A stretch of DNA of 39,592 nt. It comes from Gammaproteobacteria bacterium (GTDB lineage Bacteria > Pseudomonadota > Gammaproteobacteria > SZUA-152). Positions 7,745 through 16,600 of the stretch are shown here, in pieces. The stretch covers positions 2,676 through 42,267 of the forward strand of contig JAVVEP010000025.1 of NCBI GenBank assembly GCA_032250735.1. Reading direction: 5' to 3'. The notes beneath the pieces are model-generated. The model was not told the DNA's origin, made no database searches, and was given only the letters and a program-made list of their open reading frames with translations. Numbering within the stretch: position 1 is the first letter of the stretch; every line of letters begins with the position of its first letter. Both the position numbers and the translations under genes were made by a program.

Positions 7745-8752
7745 ATGGCGGTTTCAACAAAGATTGTACCTGGGCTGTTTGTGCCAGGGCGGCTTGTGCC
7801 CAGGCGATGGCTAGCGCAGAGCTTGTTGCTGACGATCGTGTTGAACGGCCCGGTCGCGCAGGCCATGGAGTATCCCTTGCCCGATGATGGCGATAAGCTG
7901 ATCGGCGAGATCCAGTTTGTTGAGGTGCAGGCCAGAGATACCCTGCTGGATATCGCCCGGCAGTATAACGTCGGGTTTAACGAAATTACCGCGGCAAATC
8001 CCGACGTCGATCCCTGGCTGCCGCGCGAGGGAACGCAGATCACCCTGCCCACCCGATACATTCTCCCTGAGCCGCCCTGGAGTGGCATCGTGGTGAACCT
8101 GAGTGAGATGCGGCTGTATTATTTTCCGCAGGCCGAGCAGGGCAAGGCGGCGCGGGTGATTACCCATCCCATCGGGATCGGGCGGCAGAAGTGGTCGACG
8201 CCGCTGGGCAATTATCACATCACCATGAAGCTGGAAAAACCGAACTGGACCATGCCCGATTCGGTTTATAAAGAGGCGCTCGCCGAGGGTTATCAGCCGC
8301 GTCGTCTGGTGCCGGCCGGGCCGGATAATCCGCTGGGTGAATTCGCCATGCTGCTTGATGCGGACGGGCTGCTGATCCATGGCACCAACAAACCTTTTAG
8401 CATCGGCATGCGGGTGAGTTATGGCTGTTTGCGATTGTATCCCGAGGACATCAGCAATCTGGTGGCGCGGGTGCCCACGGGAACGAGTGTGCGCATCGAG
8501 GAAAACCCCTATAAGTTCGGCCGGGAAAACGGGGTGTTATATATCGAGGCCCATGCCCCGCTGCAGGAGGCATCGACGATGAAGGCCGGGGTCAATTTAA
8601 CCCCGGTGGTGAGTGGCCTGGTCAAGGCGCAGGCGGACAGGCTGTCCGCCTATCAGTGGGATCGGCTCGTCACCCTGGCGGCACGCCATGACGGCATGCC
8701 GATCCCGGTGATATTTCCCCGGCATAGCGGGCTTTCGTCACAGCGTCACTAG
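7745..8752 (+). CDS. L,D-transpeptidase (YkuD domain) with LysM-like domain
   Basis: A periplasmic cell-wall enzyme of 335 residues. The signal peptide ends near AQA (about residue 40). A LysM-like region occupies about 58-103 (DTLLDIARQYNVGFNEI). The YkuD catalytic domain follows, with HGT at 212, then SYGCLRL containing Ser225, the nucleophile Cys228 and Arg230. This is the architecture of ErfK/YbiS/YcfS/YnhG enzymes, which make 3-3 peptidoglycan cross-links or attach Braun lipoprotein to diaminopimelate. The gene converges on an Lpp-like lipoprotein gene 35 bp away, which favours the attachment role. The ribosome-binding site is GAGGGG, about 11 bases before ATG. The 293 bp before it (7452-7744) hold a GGTAACTAACGG repeat-like stretch but no clear promoter. 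Confidence 0.92.
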   Translation: MAVSTKIVPGLFVPGRLVPRRWLAQSLLLTIVLNGPVAQAMEYPLPDDGDKLIGEIQFVEVQARDTLLDIARQYNVGFNEITAANPDVDPWLPREGTQITLPTRYILPEPPWSGIVVNLSEMRLYYFPQAEQGKAARVITHPIGIGRQKWSTPLGNYHITMKLEKPNWTMPDSVYKEALAEGYQPRRLVPAGPDNPLGEFAMLLDADGLLIHGTNKPFSIGMRVSYGCLRLYPEDISNLVARVPTGTSVRIEENPYKFGRENGVLYIEAHAPLQEASTMKAGVNLTPVVSGLVKAQADRLSAYQWDRLVTLAARHDGMPIPVIFPRHSGLSSQRH

Positions 8753-8787
8753 CTACTAACTATAAAGAGAGCACCCGCCGCCGCGAG

Positions 8788-9132
8788 CTATTTGCGGACG
8801 GCCTTCTCGTACATGCGATCCGCCTTTTCACTGGCCGCCTTGGCCTCCTGACGTGCGGTCTGGGCCTCGCGCATGGCGCTGTCTGCGGCGGATTGGGCGC
8901 CCTGTGCGGAACGCGTGGCGTCATTGGCCGTGCTATTCGCCTGTTCTGCCAGACTCAGTGCCCGATTGGCGGTGGAACGCGCCTCGGTGGCCATGGTCTT
9001 GGCCTCTTCGGCGGTGGTCTGGGCGGCTTCGGCGGTAGTCTGGGCCTTTTGCACGTCGGCAGTGGAGGCGCAGGCGCCCAATAGCATCACTACGGTGCCT
9101 ATCGAGGCGATTTTATAGAATGGTGTTTGCAT
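8788..9132 (-). CDS. Lpp/OprI-like alanine-zipper outer-membrane lipoprotein
   Basis: A 114-residue lipoprotein with lipobox LLGAC (Cys21). The mature chain is almost entirely a heptad-patterned Ala/Thr/Glu/Gln coiled coil (repeats such as AQTTAEAAQTTAEEAKT), ending in YEKAVRK. Lpp and OprI are short trimeric coiled coils of the same design, and the C-terminal Lys of Lpp is bonded to peptidoglycan. The mature length here (about 94 residues) is longer than Lpp (58) but keeps the terminal Arg-Lys. A structural role tethering the outer membrane to the wall is inferred. The convergent L,D-transpeptidase may be its attaching enzyme. Confidence 0.8.
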   Translation of the reverse strand: MQTPFYKIASIGTVVMLLGACASTADVQKAQTTAEAAQTTAEEAKTMATEARSTANRALSLAEQANSTANDATRSAQGAQSAADSAMREAQTARQEAKAASEKADRMYEKAVRK

Positions 9133-9380
9133 GGTTTCCGTCCTTGTTGTTGTTGGATATTTTAAAGCTGACGCTTCACTTTAATGTTAGTGCTATTTAT
9201 TCCGAGCGGAAAGCGGAAACACGGAATTTAGTCATAATTTAAAAGAGGGTTTCAGGCCGAACGCCGGTTTGCACACGGGCCGCGAATTTTTTTCATGGCG
9301 CGGGGATTCAGGGGAAAGGGGAAAAGTGGCAGAGAATGAGAACAGGGTGAGTGAGGCGGGACTGCTGCAAAGAGGTGATC

Positions 9381-9427
9381 TGCACACTTATGTGTCAGTC
9401 ATCAGCTTCCTGCACCAGATGAGTGCC
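9381..9427 (+). promoter_or_regulatory. Candidate NtrC enhancer sites upstream of the urease cluster
   Basis: TGCAC-N7-GTGCC at 9411-9427 matches the enterobacterial NtrC dyad TGCAC-N7-GTGCA at nine of ten fixed bases. A weaker dyad starts at 9381 (TGCACACTTATGTGTCA), 30 bp earlier, close to the spacing of paired NtrC sites at glnA. Both lie about 200-230 bp upstream of the predicted start from the sigma-54 promoter at 9592. The surrounding 520-bp gap (9133-9652) has no convincing gene; a 66-codon frame at 9269-9469 lacks any recognisable feature. Confidence 0.5.
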
Positions 9428-9591
9428 TTGTGCGTCGTGATCTATCATTGTCTCAGCGGCAGGGTGTGATGGGCGTATCCGCCAGGCGTTGCACCAATAT
9501 CCGCTAAGTCTCTGTAAGGGATTATGAATTACCGGACGATTGCGCTACCGGCTGCGACGCAGCGTAGCTCAGACAGACCCGTCGGTCTGGC

Positions 9592-9607
9592 TGGCATAGA
9601 GATTGCT
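9592..9607 (+). promoter_or_regulatory. Sigma-54 promoter of the nickel transporter-urease operon
   Basis: TGGCAT-N5-TTGCT has the exact GG-N10-GC spacing of sigma-54 promoters and differs from TGGCAC-N5-TTGCA only at the weakest positions. It lies 45 bp upstream of the first gene's ATG. A short hairpin (AGACC/GGTCT) sits just upstream at about 9574-9589. Nitrogen control through NtrC is inferred from this element and the upstream dyads. Confidence 0.65.
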
Positions 9608-9652
9608 CTGCCATGGTGCAGTTAACCAAAACGGGCGTACCGCGAAGCCATT

Positions 9653-10342
9653 ATGGAACAATCCTATTTTGTAATTTTATCGTTGGCCTTCGGCCTCGGC
9701 ATGCTGCATGCGCTGGATGCGGATCACATCATGGCGGTCACCAGTCTGGCCGGGACCAAAAAGGGCCTGGGTGCTAGTCGCCGTTATTGTCTGCAATGGG
9801 CCCTGGGTCACGGTGCGATGCTGTTGATCGCCGGCGTCGCCATGTTTCTCCTCGGTCGCGCCATCCCGCCGCAAGTGAGCCATGTCGCCGAGGTGCTCGT
9901 CGGCGTGGTACTGGTGGTCATTGGGGTGAGCGTGTTGCGCGACATCAGGCGCAAGCGGGCGCATATCCATTTTCACCAGCACGACAAGCTGCTGCCGCAC
10001 GCGCACTGGCACCAGCATGAAGCCACGGTGGTACATTCACCGTCGTCACACCGACATGCGCACAAGGCGGTGCTGTTCGGTATGCTGCACGGCCTGGCCG
10101 GGTCGGCGCCCTTGCTGGCTCTGCTGCCCATGAGTCAGTTGTCATCGCCCGTAAAGGGCCTGATGTACCTGTTGTTGTTTGCCCTGGGCACGCTGCTGAG
10201 CATGTTGCTGTTTGGCGGGCTGTTGGGGGGCGCACTGGCCTGGCTGCACGCCTACGGCGAGAAGCTTATTGAGCGCCTGCGCCTGGTGATCGGCATGACG
10301 GCCATCGTCTTCGGCGTGGTCTGGATACAGGCGGGGCTGTAA
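9653..10342 (+). CDS. ureH: NiCoT-family nickel/cobalt transporter (UreH-type)
   Basis: A 229-residue inner-membrane permease. The NiCoT signature HALDADHI (residues 19-26) lies in the first membrane helix and is the metal-selecting motif of the family. Other features are several further hydrophobic helices and a His-rich cytoplasmic loop (about 105-147; HIHFHQH, HAHWHQH, HRHAHK) that probably collects metal. It opens the urease operon, with one base between its stop and the ureD start, so nickel supply for urease is its likely job. Selectivity for nickel over cobalt is inferred from context only. The ribosome-binding site is weak. Confidence 0.85.
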   Translation: MEQSYFVILSLAFGLGMLHALDADHIMAVTSLAGTKKGLGASRRYCLQWALGHGAMLLIAGVAMFLLGRAIPPQVSHVAEVLVGVVLVVIGVSVLRDIRRKRAHIHFHQHDKLLPHAHWHQHEATVVHSPSSHRHAHKAVLFGMLHGLAGSAPLLALLPMSQLSSPVKGLMYLLLFALGTLLSMLLFGGLLGGALAWLHAYGEKLIERLRLVIGMTAIVFGVVWIQAGL

Positions 10343-10343
10343 G

Positions 10344-11183
10344 GTGAGCGCCGTCGCCGAAGTCATGACCGCGGGCTGGCAGGCCCACCTGGCGCTGGGG
10401 TTTCGTCATGACGGGCGACGCACGATTTTATCGCGGCGCGAGCACCGGGGGCCGCTGCTGATCCAGCGGGCCTTCTATCCCGAGGGTGAACCCTGCCATA
10501 TCTATTTGTTGCACCCGCCCGGCGGTGTGGTGGGCGGTGATCAGTTGCGCCTGGAAGTGGAAGTGAATGACGGCGCGCATGCCCTGATCACCACACCGGC
10601 GGCGAGCAAGTTTTATCGCAGCAAGGCCGCCACGGCCGTGCTGGAACAGACATTTAAGGTTAGCTCCGGCGCGACCCTGGAGTGGTTGCCGCAGGAGACG
10701 ATCCTGTTCGCCGACAGCCATGTGCGTATGCGGACCGATGTCAGGCTCGAGGCCGGGGCCGGCTTTATCGGCTGGGAACTGCTGTGTCTGGGGCGCCCTG
10801 CCAGCGGCGAAAAATACACTCTCGGTAATTGCCAGCAACGCCTTTCGATCTGGCGCGATGACATGCCGCTGCTGCTGGAGACCACGCGCCTGCATGGCGC
10901 GGCCAGCGTGCTTGAGCGCAACTGGGGCCTGCAGGGAGCCAATGTCATGGGCACCTGTATTGCGGTGAATGCCGACAAGACGGTGTTGCAGGCGGTGCGC
11001 GATGCGGACCTACAGATCGCTAACGGTCTGTTTACGGTGACCCTGATCCATGACGTCCTCATCTGCCGCGCTCTCGCCCTGCAGGCGGAGCCGGCACGTC
11101 GGGCCTTTATTGAGGCCTGGAAGATTATTCGTCCGCTGTTATTAAAGCGTCCGGCCTCGACGCCGCGGATCTGGTTTACCTGA
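10344..11183 (+). CDS. ureD: Urease accessory protein UreD
   Basis: UreD (279 residues) is the scaffold that binds apo-urease and, with UreF and UreG, forms the complex that delivers nickel. Family features are LGFRHDGRRTILSRREHRGPL near the N-terminus in shortened form, the HPPGGVVGGDQL motif and TPAASKFYRS. Length is normal for the family. The GTG start at 10344 is one base after the transporter stop; an in-frame ATG at 10365 is an alternative. Between it and ureA (59 bp) is a TATAAT at 11207, possibly a weak internal promoter. Confidence 0.93.
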   Translation: MSAVAEVMTAGWQAHLALGFRHDGRRTILSRREHRGPLLIQRAFYPEGEPCHIYLLHPPGGVVGGDQLRLEVEVNDGAHALITTPAASKFYRSKAATAVLEQTFKVSSGATLEWLPQETILFADSHVRMRTDVRLEAGAGFIGWELLCLGRPASGEKYTLGNCQQRLSIWRDDMPLLLETTRLHGAASVLERNWGLQGANVMGTCIAVNADKTVLQAVRDADLQIANGLFTVTLIHDVLICRALALQAEPARRAFIEAWKIIRPLLLKRPASTPRIWFT

Positions 11184-11242
11184 GAGCCTGTGAAAAAATC
11201 GAACATTATAATGCTGAATAAAACATTGATAGGAGTTGCACC

Positions 11243-11545
11243 GTGGAGCTAACCCCCCGGGAAAAAGACAAGTTGTTGTTGTACACCGCCGCCATAGTGG
11301 CGCGGGATCGCAAGGCGCGCGGCGTAAAGCTGAACTACCCCGAGGCCATGGCCCTGATCTCGGCGGCGATTGTCGAGGGCGCGCGCGACGGCAGGAGCGT
11401 GGCCGAGTTGATGAGTTATGGCACCACACTGTTGACGCGTGATGATGTCATGGATGGCATTGCCGAGATGATCCACGACGTGCAGGTGGAGGCCACCTTT
11501 CCGGACGGCACCAAGCTGGTGACCGTGCACAATCCGATTCAGTAA
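11243..11545 (+). CDS. ureA: Urease gamma subunit UreA
   Basis: A 100-residue structural subunit of urease, beginning [12 protein letters not shown], the standard UreA start, with [13 protein letters not shown] in the middle and the C-terminal TVHNPI of the family. Urease hydrolyses urea to ammonia and carbamate in the cytoplasm. GTG start behind AGGAG. Separate gamma, beta and alpha genes are the usual bacterial arrangement. Confidence 0.96.
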   Translation: MELTPREKDKLLLYTAAIVARDRKARGVKLNYPEAMALISAAIVEGARDGRSVAELMSYGTTLLTRDDVMDGIAEMIHDVQVEATFPDGTKLVTVHNPIQ

Positions 11546-11568
11546 GCGATTAAGTAAAGGGAGCAGTC

Positions 11569-11874
11569 ATGATACCCGGAGAATATTTTATCGAGCCAGG
11601 CGAGATCGAACTCAATCAGGGTCGGGATACCGTCACCCTGGTGGTAGCCAATCGTGGCGATCGGCCGGTGCAGGTCGGTTCGCACTACCACTTTTATGAG
11701 ACCAATTCCGAACTGGTGTTTGAGCGCGAGGCGGCGCGGGGCTATCGCCTCAATATCGCCGCCGGTACCGCGGTGCGTTTTGAGCCGGGACAGGAACGCG
11801 AGGTGGAGCTGGTGGCCTATGCAGGCGACCGCGTGGTGTTTGGCTTTAACGCGAAGATTTCCGGAAAGTTATAA
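11569..11874 (+). CDS. ureB: Urease beta subunit UreB
   Basis: A 101-residue structural subunit starting MIPGEY, with the family segments [17 protein letters not shown] and [10 protein letters not shown]. It packs against UreA and UreC in the trimeric enzyme. The ribosome-binding site is GGGAG seven bases before ATG. It follows ureA by 23 bp and precedes ureC by 62 bp. Confidence 0.96.
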   Translation: MIPGEYFIEPGEIELNQGRDTVTLVVANRGDRPVQVGSHYHFYETNSELVFEREAARGYRLNIAAGTAVRFEPGQEREVELVAYAGDRVVFGFNAKISGKL

Positions 11875-11936
11875 GACGAGTTATATCCAGTTAGGTTAAA
11901 TCGTATCACTTCATAAAAAAACAGGGCAGCGATGTA

Positions 11937-13640
11937 ATGGCACGGATCAGTCGGCAGGCATATGCAGAGATGTACGGACCCACCACCGGCGACCGCGTGC
12001 GCCTGGGGGATACGGAGATCGTTATCGAAGTGGAACGCGATCACACCATCTACGGGGATGAGGTCAAGTTCGGTGGCGGCAAGGTCATCCGCGACGGCAT
12101 GGGGCAGAGTCAGCGCCTGGCCAGGGACGTGGTGGATACGGTGATCACCAATGCCCTGATCCTGGATCACTGGGGTATCGTCAAGGCCGACATCGGCATC
12201 AAGGACGGGCGCATCGCGGCGATCGGCAAGGCCGGCAATCCGGACGTGCAGCCCGGTGTGAATATCATTATCGGTCCCGGCACCGAGGCCATTGCCGGCG
12301 AGGGCCAGATCGTCACTGCCGGCGGTATCGACGCGCACATCCACTTTATCTGTCCGCAACAGGTGGAAGAGGCGCTGATGTCCGGCATCACCACCATGCT
12401 GGGCGGCGGCACCGGTCCGGCCACCGGCACCAACGCCACCACCTGTACGCCGGGGCCGTGGCATATCCAGCGCATGTATCAGGCGGCCGATGAGCTGCCG
12501 ATGAATTTCGGTTTCATGGGCAAGGGCAATGCCAGCCAGCCCGGGCCATTGGAGGAACAGCTCGCCGCCGGCGCCATGGGCCTGAAACTGCACGAGGACT
12601 GGGGCACGACCCCGGCCGCCATCGACAACTGCCTGAATGTCGCCGAGGCCTTTGATGTGCAGGTGGCGATCCATACCGATACCCTCAACGAGTCCGGTTT
12701 CGTCGAGGATACCCTGGCCGCCTTCAAGGGACGCGCCATTCATACCTATCACACCGAGGGCGCCGGTGGCGGCCATGCGCCGGACATTATTCGTGCCTGC
12801 GGCGAGTCGAATGTGTTGCCCTCGTCGACCAATCCCACGCGTCCCTATACGGTCAACACCATTGATGAACACCTCGACATGCTGATGGTGTGCCACCACC
12901 TCGACCCGAACATTGCCGAGGATGTCGCCTTCGCCGAGTCGCGCATTCGTCGCGAGACCATCGCCGCCGAGGATATCCTGCACGACCTCGGCGCCTTTGC
13001 CATGATCTCGTCAGACTCGCAGGCCATGGGGCGGGTGGGTGAGGTCATTACCCGTACCTGGCAGACGGCGCACAAAATGAAAGTCCAGCGCGGTCCGCTG
13101 GGCGAGGATTCGGCGCGTAACGACAATTTGCGGGCCCGCCGTTATATCGCCAAGTACACCATCAATCCCGCCATTACCCACGGCATCAGCCATGAGGTGG
13201 GCTCCATCGAGGTCGGCAAGCTGGCGGACCTGGTGTTGTGGCGGCCGGCCTTTTTCGGCGCCAAGCCCTCGCTGATCATCAAGGGCGGCATGATCGCTGC
13301 CGCGCCAATGGGTGACCCCAATGCCTCCATCCCCACGCCCCAGCCGGTGCACTACCGGCCGATGTTTGGCGCCCTGGGTAAGGCGCGCAGCGCCACCTGT
13401 CTGAGCTTTGTCTCCCGCGCCGCCTATGACAACGGCGCCGCCGAAAAAATGGGCCTGACAAAAGGGGTCGCCGCAGTGGCCCATACCCGCGACATCGGTA
13501 AACGCGACATGGTGCTGAACAGCTACCAGCCGCGCATCGAGGTCGATGCGCAGACCTACGAGGTGCGCGCCGATGGTGAGTTGTTGATCTGCGAACCAGC
13601 CAGCGTGCTGCCCCTGGCGCAGCGCTACTTTTTGTTTTAA
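11937..13640 (+). CDS. ureC: Urease alpha (catalytic) subunit UreC
   Basis: This 567-residue subunit holds the di-nickel site. All metal ligands are present at the numbers of the Klebsiella enzyme: His134, His136, Lys217 (the carbamylated lysine in GLKLHEDWG), His246, His272 and Asp360. Substrate and flap residues His219, Cys319 and His320 are also in place (MVCHHLDPN). Length is normal and the frame is intact, so an active enzyme is expected. Activation needs CO2, nickel, UreD, UreF, UreG and UreE, all encoded around it. Confidence 0.98.
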   Translation: MARISRQAYAEMYGPTTGDRVRLGDTEIVIEVERDHTIYGDEVKFGGGKVIRDGMGQSQRLARDVVDTVITNALILDHWGIVKADIGIKDGRIAAIGKAGNPDVQPGVNIIIGPGTEAIAGEGQIVTAGGIDAHIHFICPQQVEEALMSGITTMLGGGTGPATGTNATTCTPGPWHIQRMYQAADELPMNFGFMGKGNASQPGPLEEQLAAGAMGLKLHEDWGTTPAAIDNCLNVAEAFDVQVAIHTDTLNESGFVEDTLAAFKGRAIHTYHTEGAGGGHAPDIIRACGESNVLPSSTNPTRPYTVNTIDEHLDMLMVCHHLDPNIAEDVAFAESRIRRETIAAEDILHDLGAFAMISSDSQAMGRVGEVITRTWQTAHKMKVQRGPLGEDSARNDNLRARRYIAKYTINPAITHGISHEVGSIEVGKLADLVLWRPAFFGAKPSLIIKGGMIAAAPMGDPNASIPTPQPVHYRPMFGALGKARSATCLSFVSRAAYDNGAAEKMGLTKGVAAVAHTRDIGKRDMVLNSYQPRIEVDAQTYEVRADGELLICEPASVLPLAQRYFLF

Positions 13641-13683
13641 CGCTTTACGTACGCCGTACGAACACTTTTGTAACGGAGTCGAG

Positions 13684-14202
13684 ATGTTAAAGATCTTTTC
13701 GCGCATGGAAAAAAACGCCGAGGCACAGGGCACGCTGCGCCTGCCGTTCGAGCTGCGGCAGAAGAGCCGCCTCAGGGCAACCCTGCAGGATGGCCGCGAG
13801 GTCGGCCTGATGCTCAACCGCGGCGAGCTGTTACGCAGCGGCGACTGCCTTAAGGCCGAGGATGGCTCGGTGATCCGGGTCGAGGCCGCGGCGGAAACGG
13901 TGAGCACCGCCAGCCACGCAGACACCAGGGTGCTGGCGCGGGCCTGTTATCACCTGGGCAATCGACATGTCGCCCTGCAGATTGGCGAAGGCTGGCTGCG
14001 TTACCTGCACGACCACGTACTCGACGACATGGTGCGGGGCCTGGGACTGACGATCACGGTGGAGGCCGCGCCCTTCGAACCGGAGGGCGGCGCCTATGGC
14101 GGGCAGCGTCATGGTCATGCACATGAACACAAACATGGACATGAACACACGCATGAGCATGAACATTCCCATGGGCATGCCCATGATCATTCTCATGATT
14201 AA
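13684..14202 (+). CDS. ureE: Urease nickel metallochaperone UreE
   Basis: A 172-residue homodimeric chaperone that hands nickel to UreG. The N-terminal peptide-binding domain is followed by a metal domain with the conserved LGNRH (His95) and the pair His109/His111 (LHDH). The last 30 residues are a His-rich tail with about 15 histidines alternating with Gly, Glu and Ala ([13 protein letters not shown] and so on). The tail allows storage of several nickel ions, as in the Klebsiella protein. CGGAG ribosome-binding site. Confidence 0.95.
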   Translation: MLKIFSRMEKNAEAQGTLRLPFELRQKSRLRATLQDGREVGLMLNRGELLRSGDCLKAEDGSVIRVEAAAETVSTASHADTRVLARACYHLGNRHVALQIGEGWLRYLHDHVLDDMVRGLGLTITVEAAPFEPEGGAYGGQRHGHAHEHKHGHEHTHEHEHSHGHAHDHSHD

Positions 14203-14242
14203 TAGCAACGACCCTGCGCCGTCGTTGCGGGAAGCAACCGTA

Positions 14243-14908
14243 ATGGACAACACGCATCTGCGACTATGGCAGTTGATCAATCCCACCCTGCCCATCGGCG
14301 CCTTTGCCTATTCGCAGGCGCAGGAATACGCAGTTGATGCCGGCTGGATCAACGACGAGGCCAGCGCGCGGGCGTGGATTGAGGAGCTGCTGCGCGAGGT
14401 GTTGAGTGTGACCGAGGTGCCGGTACTGGCGCGGTGTTACCGCGCCGCACGACAACAGGACTGGCCCGATTTTGTCTGCTGGAATCAGATCCTGCTGGCC
14501 ATGCGCGAATCCTCCGAGTTGTATCAGGAGGACATTCAACTGGGGGCCGCGATGCTGCGCGTATTTCCCAGTCTGGGTATCGAGATCAATGACGCACTGG
14601 TAGACCGGCCGCTGAGTTATGCCGCCGCCTTTGGCTATGCCTGTGCGGTGTGGGAGATTGCACTGGAGCAGGCCGTGCAGGGATTCCTGTGGGCCTGGTG
14701 CGAGACCCAGGTGGCGGCGGCCATAAAGCTGGTGCCGCTGGGACAGAGCGCCGGCCAGCGTACGCTGTCCGTGCTGCGCGAACAGATCGCCGCCGGTGTC
14801 GCGCGGGGGCTGGCCTGTGAGGATGACGACATCGGTATGCTGGCGCCGGGCTTTGCCATGGCCAGCGCCAGACATGAGCAGCAGTATTCAAGACTATTTC
14901 GATCCTGA
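14243..14908 (+). CDS. ureF: Urease accessory protein UreF
   Basis: A 221-residue, all-helical partner of UreD that recruits UreG. It begins [24 protein letters not shown] in shortened form, with the family motif [10 protein letters not shown] near the start. I choose ATG 14243 (GGGAAG upstream). An ATG at 14195 overlapping the ureE stop is possible. The open frame reaching back to 14096 reads the His-codon repeat of ureE out of frame as a Met-rich peptide and is not believable. Confidence 0.93.
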   Translation: MDNTHLRLWQLINPTLPIGAFAYSQAQEYAVDAGWINDEASARAWIEELLREVLSVTEVPVLARCYRAARQQDWPDFVCWNQILLAMRESSELYQEDIQLGAAMLRVFPSLGIEINDALVDRPLSYAAAFGYACAVWEIALEQAVQGFLWAWCETQVAAAIKLVPLGQSAGQRTLSVLREQIAAGVARGLACEDDDIGMLAPGFAMASARHEQQYSRLFRS

Positions 14909-14918
14909 GGTGAGCGTG

Positions 14919-15536
14919 ATGAAAAAACAGGTATTACGAGTCGGTGTGGGTGGCCCGGTAGGCTCGGGCAAGACGGCCCTGGTGGATGCGCTGTGTAAGC
15001 AGATGCGCGGGCAGTATGAGATTGCCGTGGTGACCAATGACATCTACACCCAGGAGGACGCGCAGTTTCTCATGCGTAGCGAGGCGCTGGCGGAGGACCG
15101 CATCATCGGCGTCGAGACCGGCGGCTGTCCGCACACCGCCATCCGTGAAGACGCCTCCATGAATCTGGCGGCGGTGGATGAGTTGCAACGCCGTCATCCC
15201 GATCTGGACCTGATCTTTGTCGAGAGCGGCGGCGACAATCTCTCGGCGACCTTCAGCCCGGAGCTGTCGGACCTGACCATCTATGTCATCGATGTCTCCG
15301 CCGGCGACAAGATCCCGCGCAAGGGTGGCCCCGGCATTACCCGCTCGGACCTGCTGGTGATCAACAAGATCGATCTGGCGCCCTATGTGGGGGCCTCGCT
15401 CGAGGTGATGGAGCGCGATGCAAAAAAGATGCGGGGCGAGCGACCGTTTGTGTTCACCAATATCAAGACGGGCCATGGCGTCGACAACATCATCGCCTTC
15501 ATTGTGGCCCAGGGCATGCTGTCCGCTGTCGCCTGA
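14919..15536 (+). CDS. ureG: Urease accessory GTPase UreG
   Basis: A 205-residue SIMIBI GTPase that couples GTP hydrolysis to nickel delivery. The P-loop is GPVGSGKT (12-19). The invariant Cys70-Pro71-His72 nickel-binding motif lies in ETGGCPH, and [11 protein letters not shown] and VINKID (guanine recognition) follow. The ATG at 14919 is 10 bases after the ureF stop. A strong terminator follows, so this is probably the last gene of the urease operon. Confidence 0.96.
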   Translation: MKKQVLRVGVGGPVGSGKTALVDALCKQMRGQYEIAVVTNDIYTQEDAQFLMRSEALAEDRIIGVETGGCPHTAIREDASMNLAAVDELQRRHPDLDLIFVESGGDNLSATFSPELSDLTIYVIDVSAGDKIPRKGGPGITRSDLLVINKIDLAPYVGASLEVMERDAKKMRGERPFVFTNIKTGHGVDNIIAFIVAQGMLSAVA

Positions 15537-15560
15537 AGCCGTTGCGCTCTTGCCGACACG

Positions 15561-15584
15561 CCCTCCGCAAGGAGGGTTTTTTTT
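15561..15584 (+). terminator. Rho-independent terminator of the urease operon
   Basis: CCCTCC (15561-15566) pairs with GGAGGG (15571-15576) around a GCAA loop, followed directly by eight T. It lies 25 bp after the ureG stop. Confidence 0.9.
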
Positions 15585-15612
15585 GCGTGGCGATTTGGAC
15601 GAATAAAAATCC

Positions 15613-15670
15613 TGCACCAACATATTTCAGAACGTGCGAAGTGAAAAAGAAACCGCACAGTTTGGGTGCA
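15613..15670 (+). promoter_or_regulatory. Candidate NtrC enhancer sites upstream of the porin gene
   Basis: CGCAC-N7-GTGCA at 15654-15670 differs by one base from the NtrC dyad TGCAC-N7-GTGCA. It is centred about 110 bp upstream of the start predicted from the sigma-54 element at 15747, close to the glnA enhancer distance. A half-site TGCAC with a poor right arm lies at 15613-15629. Confidence 0.5.
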
Positions 15671-15746
15671 GGCCATATCGATAAAAAGATCTGCCGGGAG
15701 CAGCGAAAATCAGGTAATCCGTTGTTTTTCTTGGCGAATACAGAAG

Positions 15747-15762
15747 TGGCATGACGTATGCA
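15747..15762 (+). promoter_or_regulatory. Sigma-54 promoter of the porin gene
   Basis: TGGCAT-N5-ATGCA keeps the GG-N10-GC core (GG 15748-15749, GC 15760-15761). One base of the -12 TTGCA is changed. The porin ATG is about 100 bp downstream. The rest of the 329-bp gap (15537-15865) holds only the urease terminator and the NtrC-like sites. Confidence 0.5.
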
Positions 15763-15865
15763 ATTGTTGATGCAGACTCTGTAGTAACTGCAACAAGCGA
15801 AAACTGTGCAGGCACAACCGGAGTGGTTGCAGTACTCACTAATCAAATTGACGGGAGAACATTCC

Positions 15866-16579
15866 ATGAGAGCACTTAATAAATTGAGCCCGGTTGCGCT
15901 GGCAACGACCCTGGTCATCGGTAGCATGACGGCGATGCCATTAACAGCACAGGCCGGCGTTAGCGGAACCGTGCAGGCGGCCAATATGTATCTGTGGCGC
16001 GGACAGAATTTGACACCCAATGGCGCGCAGGTATCCGGCGACCTGAACTACTCACATGACGCCGGCATGTATGCCGGTGTGTGGACATCAACCGAAACCG
16101 GCGGTCAGGAAACCGACCTGTATGTCGGCTTTGGTGGTGGTGTCGGCGGCGTCAGTTATGACATCTCTTACTGGAAATATCTGTACCCGGAAGACTGTAA
16201 TAGCGCCACCCCGGTGTCCTGTTCCCTGGGTGATACCGATGCATCCGAGTTTGTCGTTTCGTTGGGTTTTGGCCCTGTGAGTGTTGCCAGTTATATCGCG
16301 GCTGAGAGTGGTTCGGATGACAACAACTATTACACCGTCGGTGTGGACTTTGCCGAAAAATTCAATCTGACCTACGGCTTCTGGGATCTGGAGAATCCGG
16401 GCAATGAATACAGCCATGTCACCCTGATGTATTCCTTCAGCGATGAATTGACCTTCGGTGTGAGTGTTGCCAGCAATGACTCAGGTTATACCGAAGAAGG
16501 CAACGCACCAGACGCTACCGGAGTCACTGAAGACCCGTTGTTCTACGTCTCTTATGCCAAATCCTTTGATCTGAAATAG
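15866..16579 (+). CDS. TorF-family (Gcw_chp) putative outer-membrane porin
   Basis: A 237-residue beta-barrel protein with a signal peptide ending near AQA (residue about 29-31). The chain alternates aromatic and Gly-rich beta strands (YVGFGGGVGGVSYDISYWKY) and ends in SFDLK. It fits the TIGR02001/Gcw_chp family of small porins, often found near nitrogen-compound uptake genes. Lying between urease and formamidase and having its own sigma-54-like promoter, it probably admits urea or amides through the outer membrane. That role parallels FmdC of Methylophilus, although I cannot show homology to FmdC. ATG 15866 has GGGAGA upstream; a longer start at 15806 would precede the signal peptide. Confidence 0.8.
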   Translation: MRALNKLSPVALATTLVIGSMTAMPLTAQAGVSGTVQAANMYLWRGQNLTPNGAQVSGDLNYSHDAGMYAGVWTSTETGGQETDLYVGFGGGVGGVSYDISYWKYLYPEDCNSATPVSCSLGDTDASEFVVSLGFGPVSVASYIAAESGSDDNNYYTVGVDFAEKFNLTYGFWDLENPGNEYSHVTLMYSFSDELTFGVSVASNDSGYTEEGNAPDATGVTEDPLFYVSYAKSFDLK

Positions 16580-16600
16580 GGTCGAGCTCAGCAACGAATA

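Noticed and set aside
9269-9469. 66-codon open frame in the gap before the nickel transporter
   Set aside because: No ribosome-binding site or family resemblance, and it overlaps the candidate NtrC sites.
11207-11212. TATAAT between ureD and ureA as an internal sigma-70 promoter
   Set aside because: No acceptable -35 hexamer at 16-18 bp; kept only as a remark under ureD.
11817-12983. Long minus-strand open frame (388 codons) opposite ureC, and similar long antisense frames opposite fmdA, purT and typA
   Set aside because: They lie entirely or mostly over strongly identified genes, have no recognisable domains, and their length follows from high GC content on the opposite strand.
14096-14242. 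N-terminally extended UreF with a Met/Asn-rich leader
   Set aside because: The leader is the His-codon repeat of ureE read in another frame; UreF family proteins start near MDNTHLRL.
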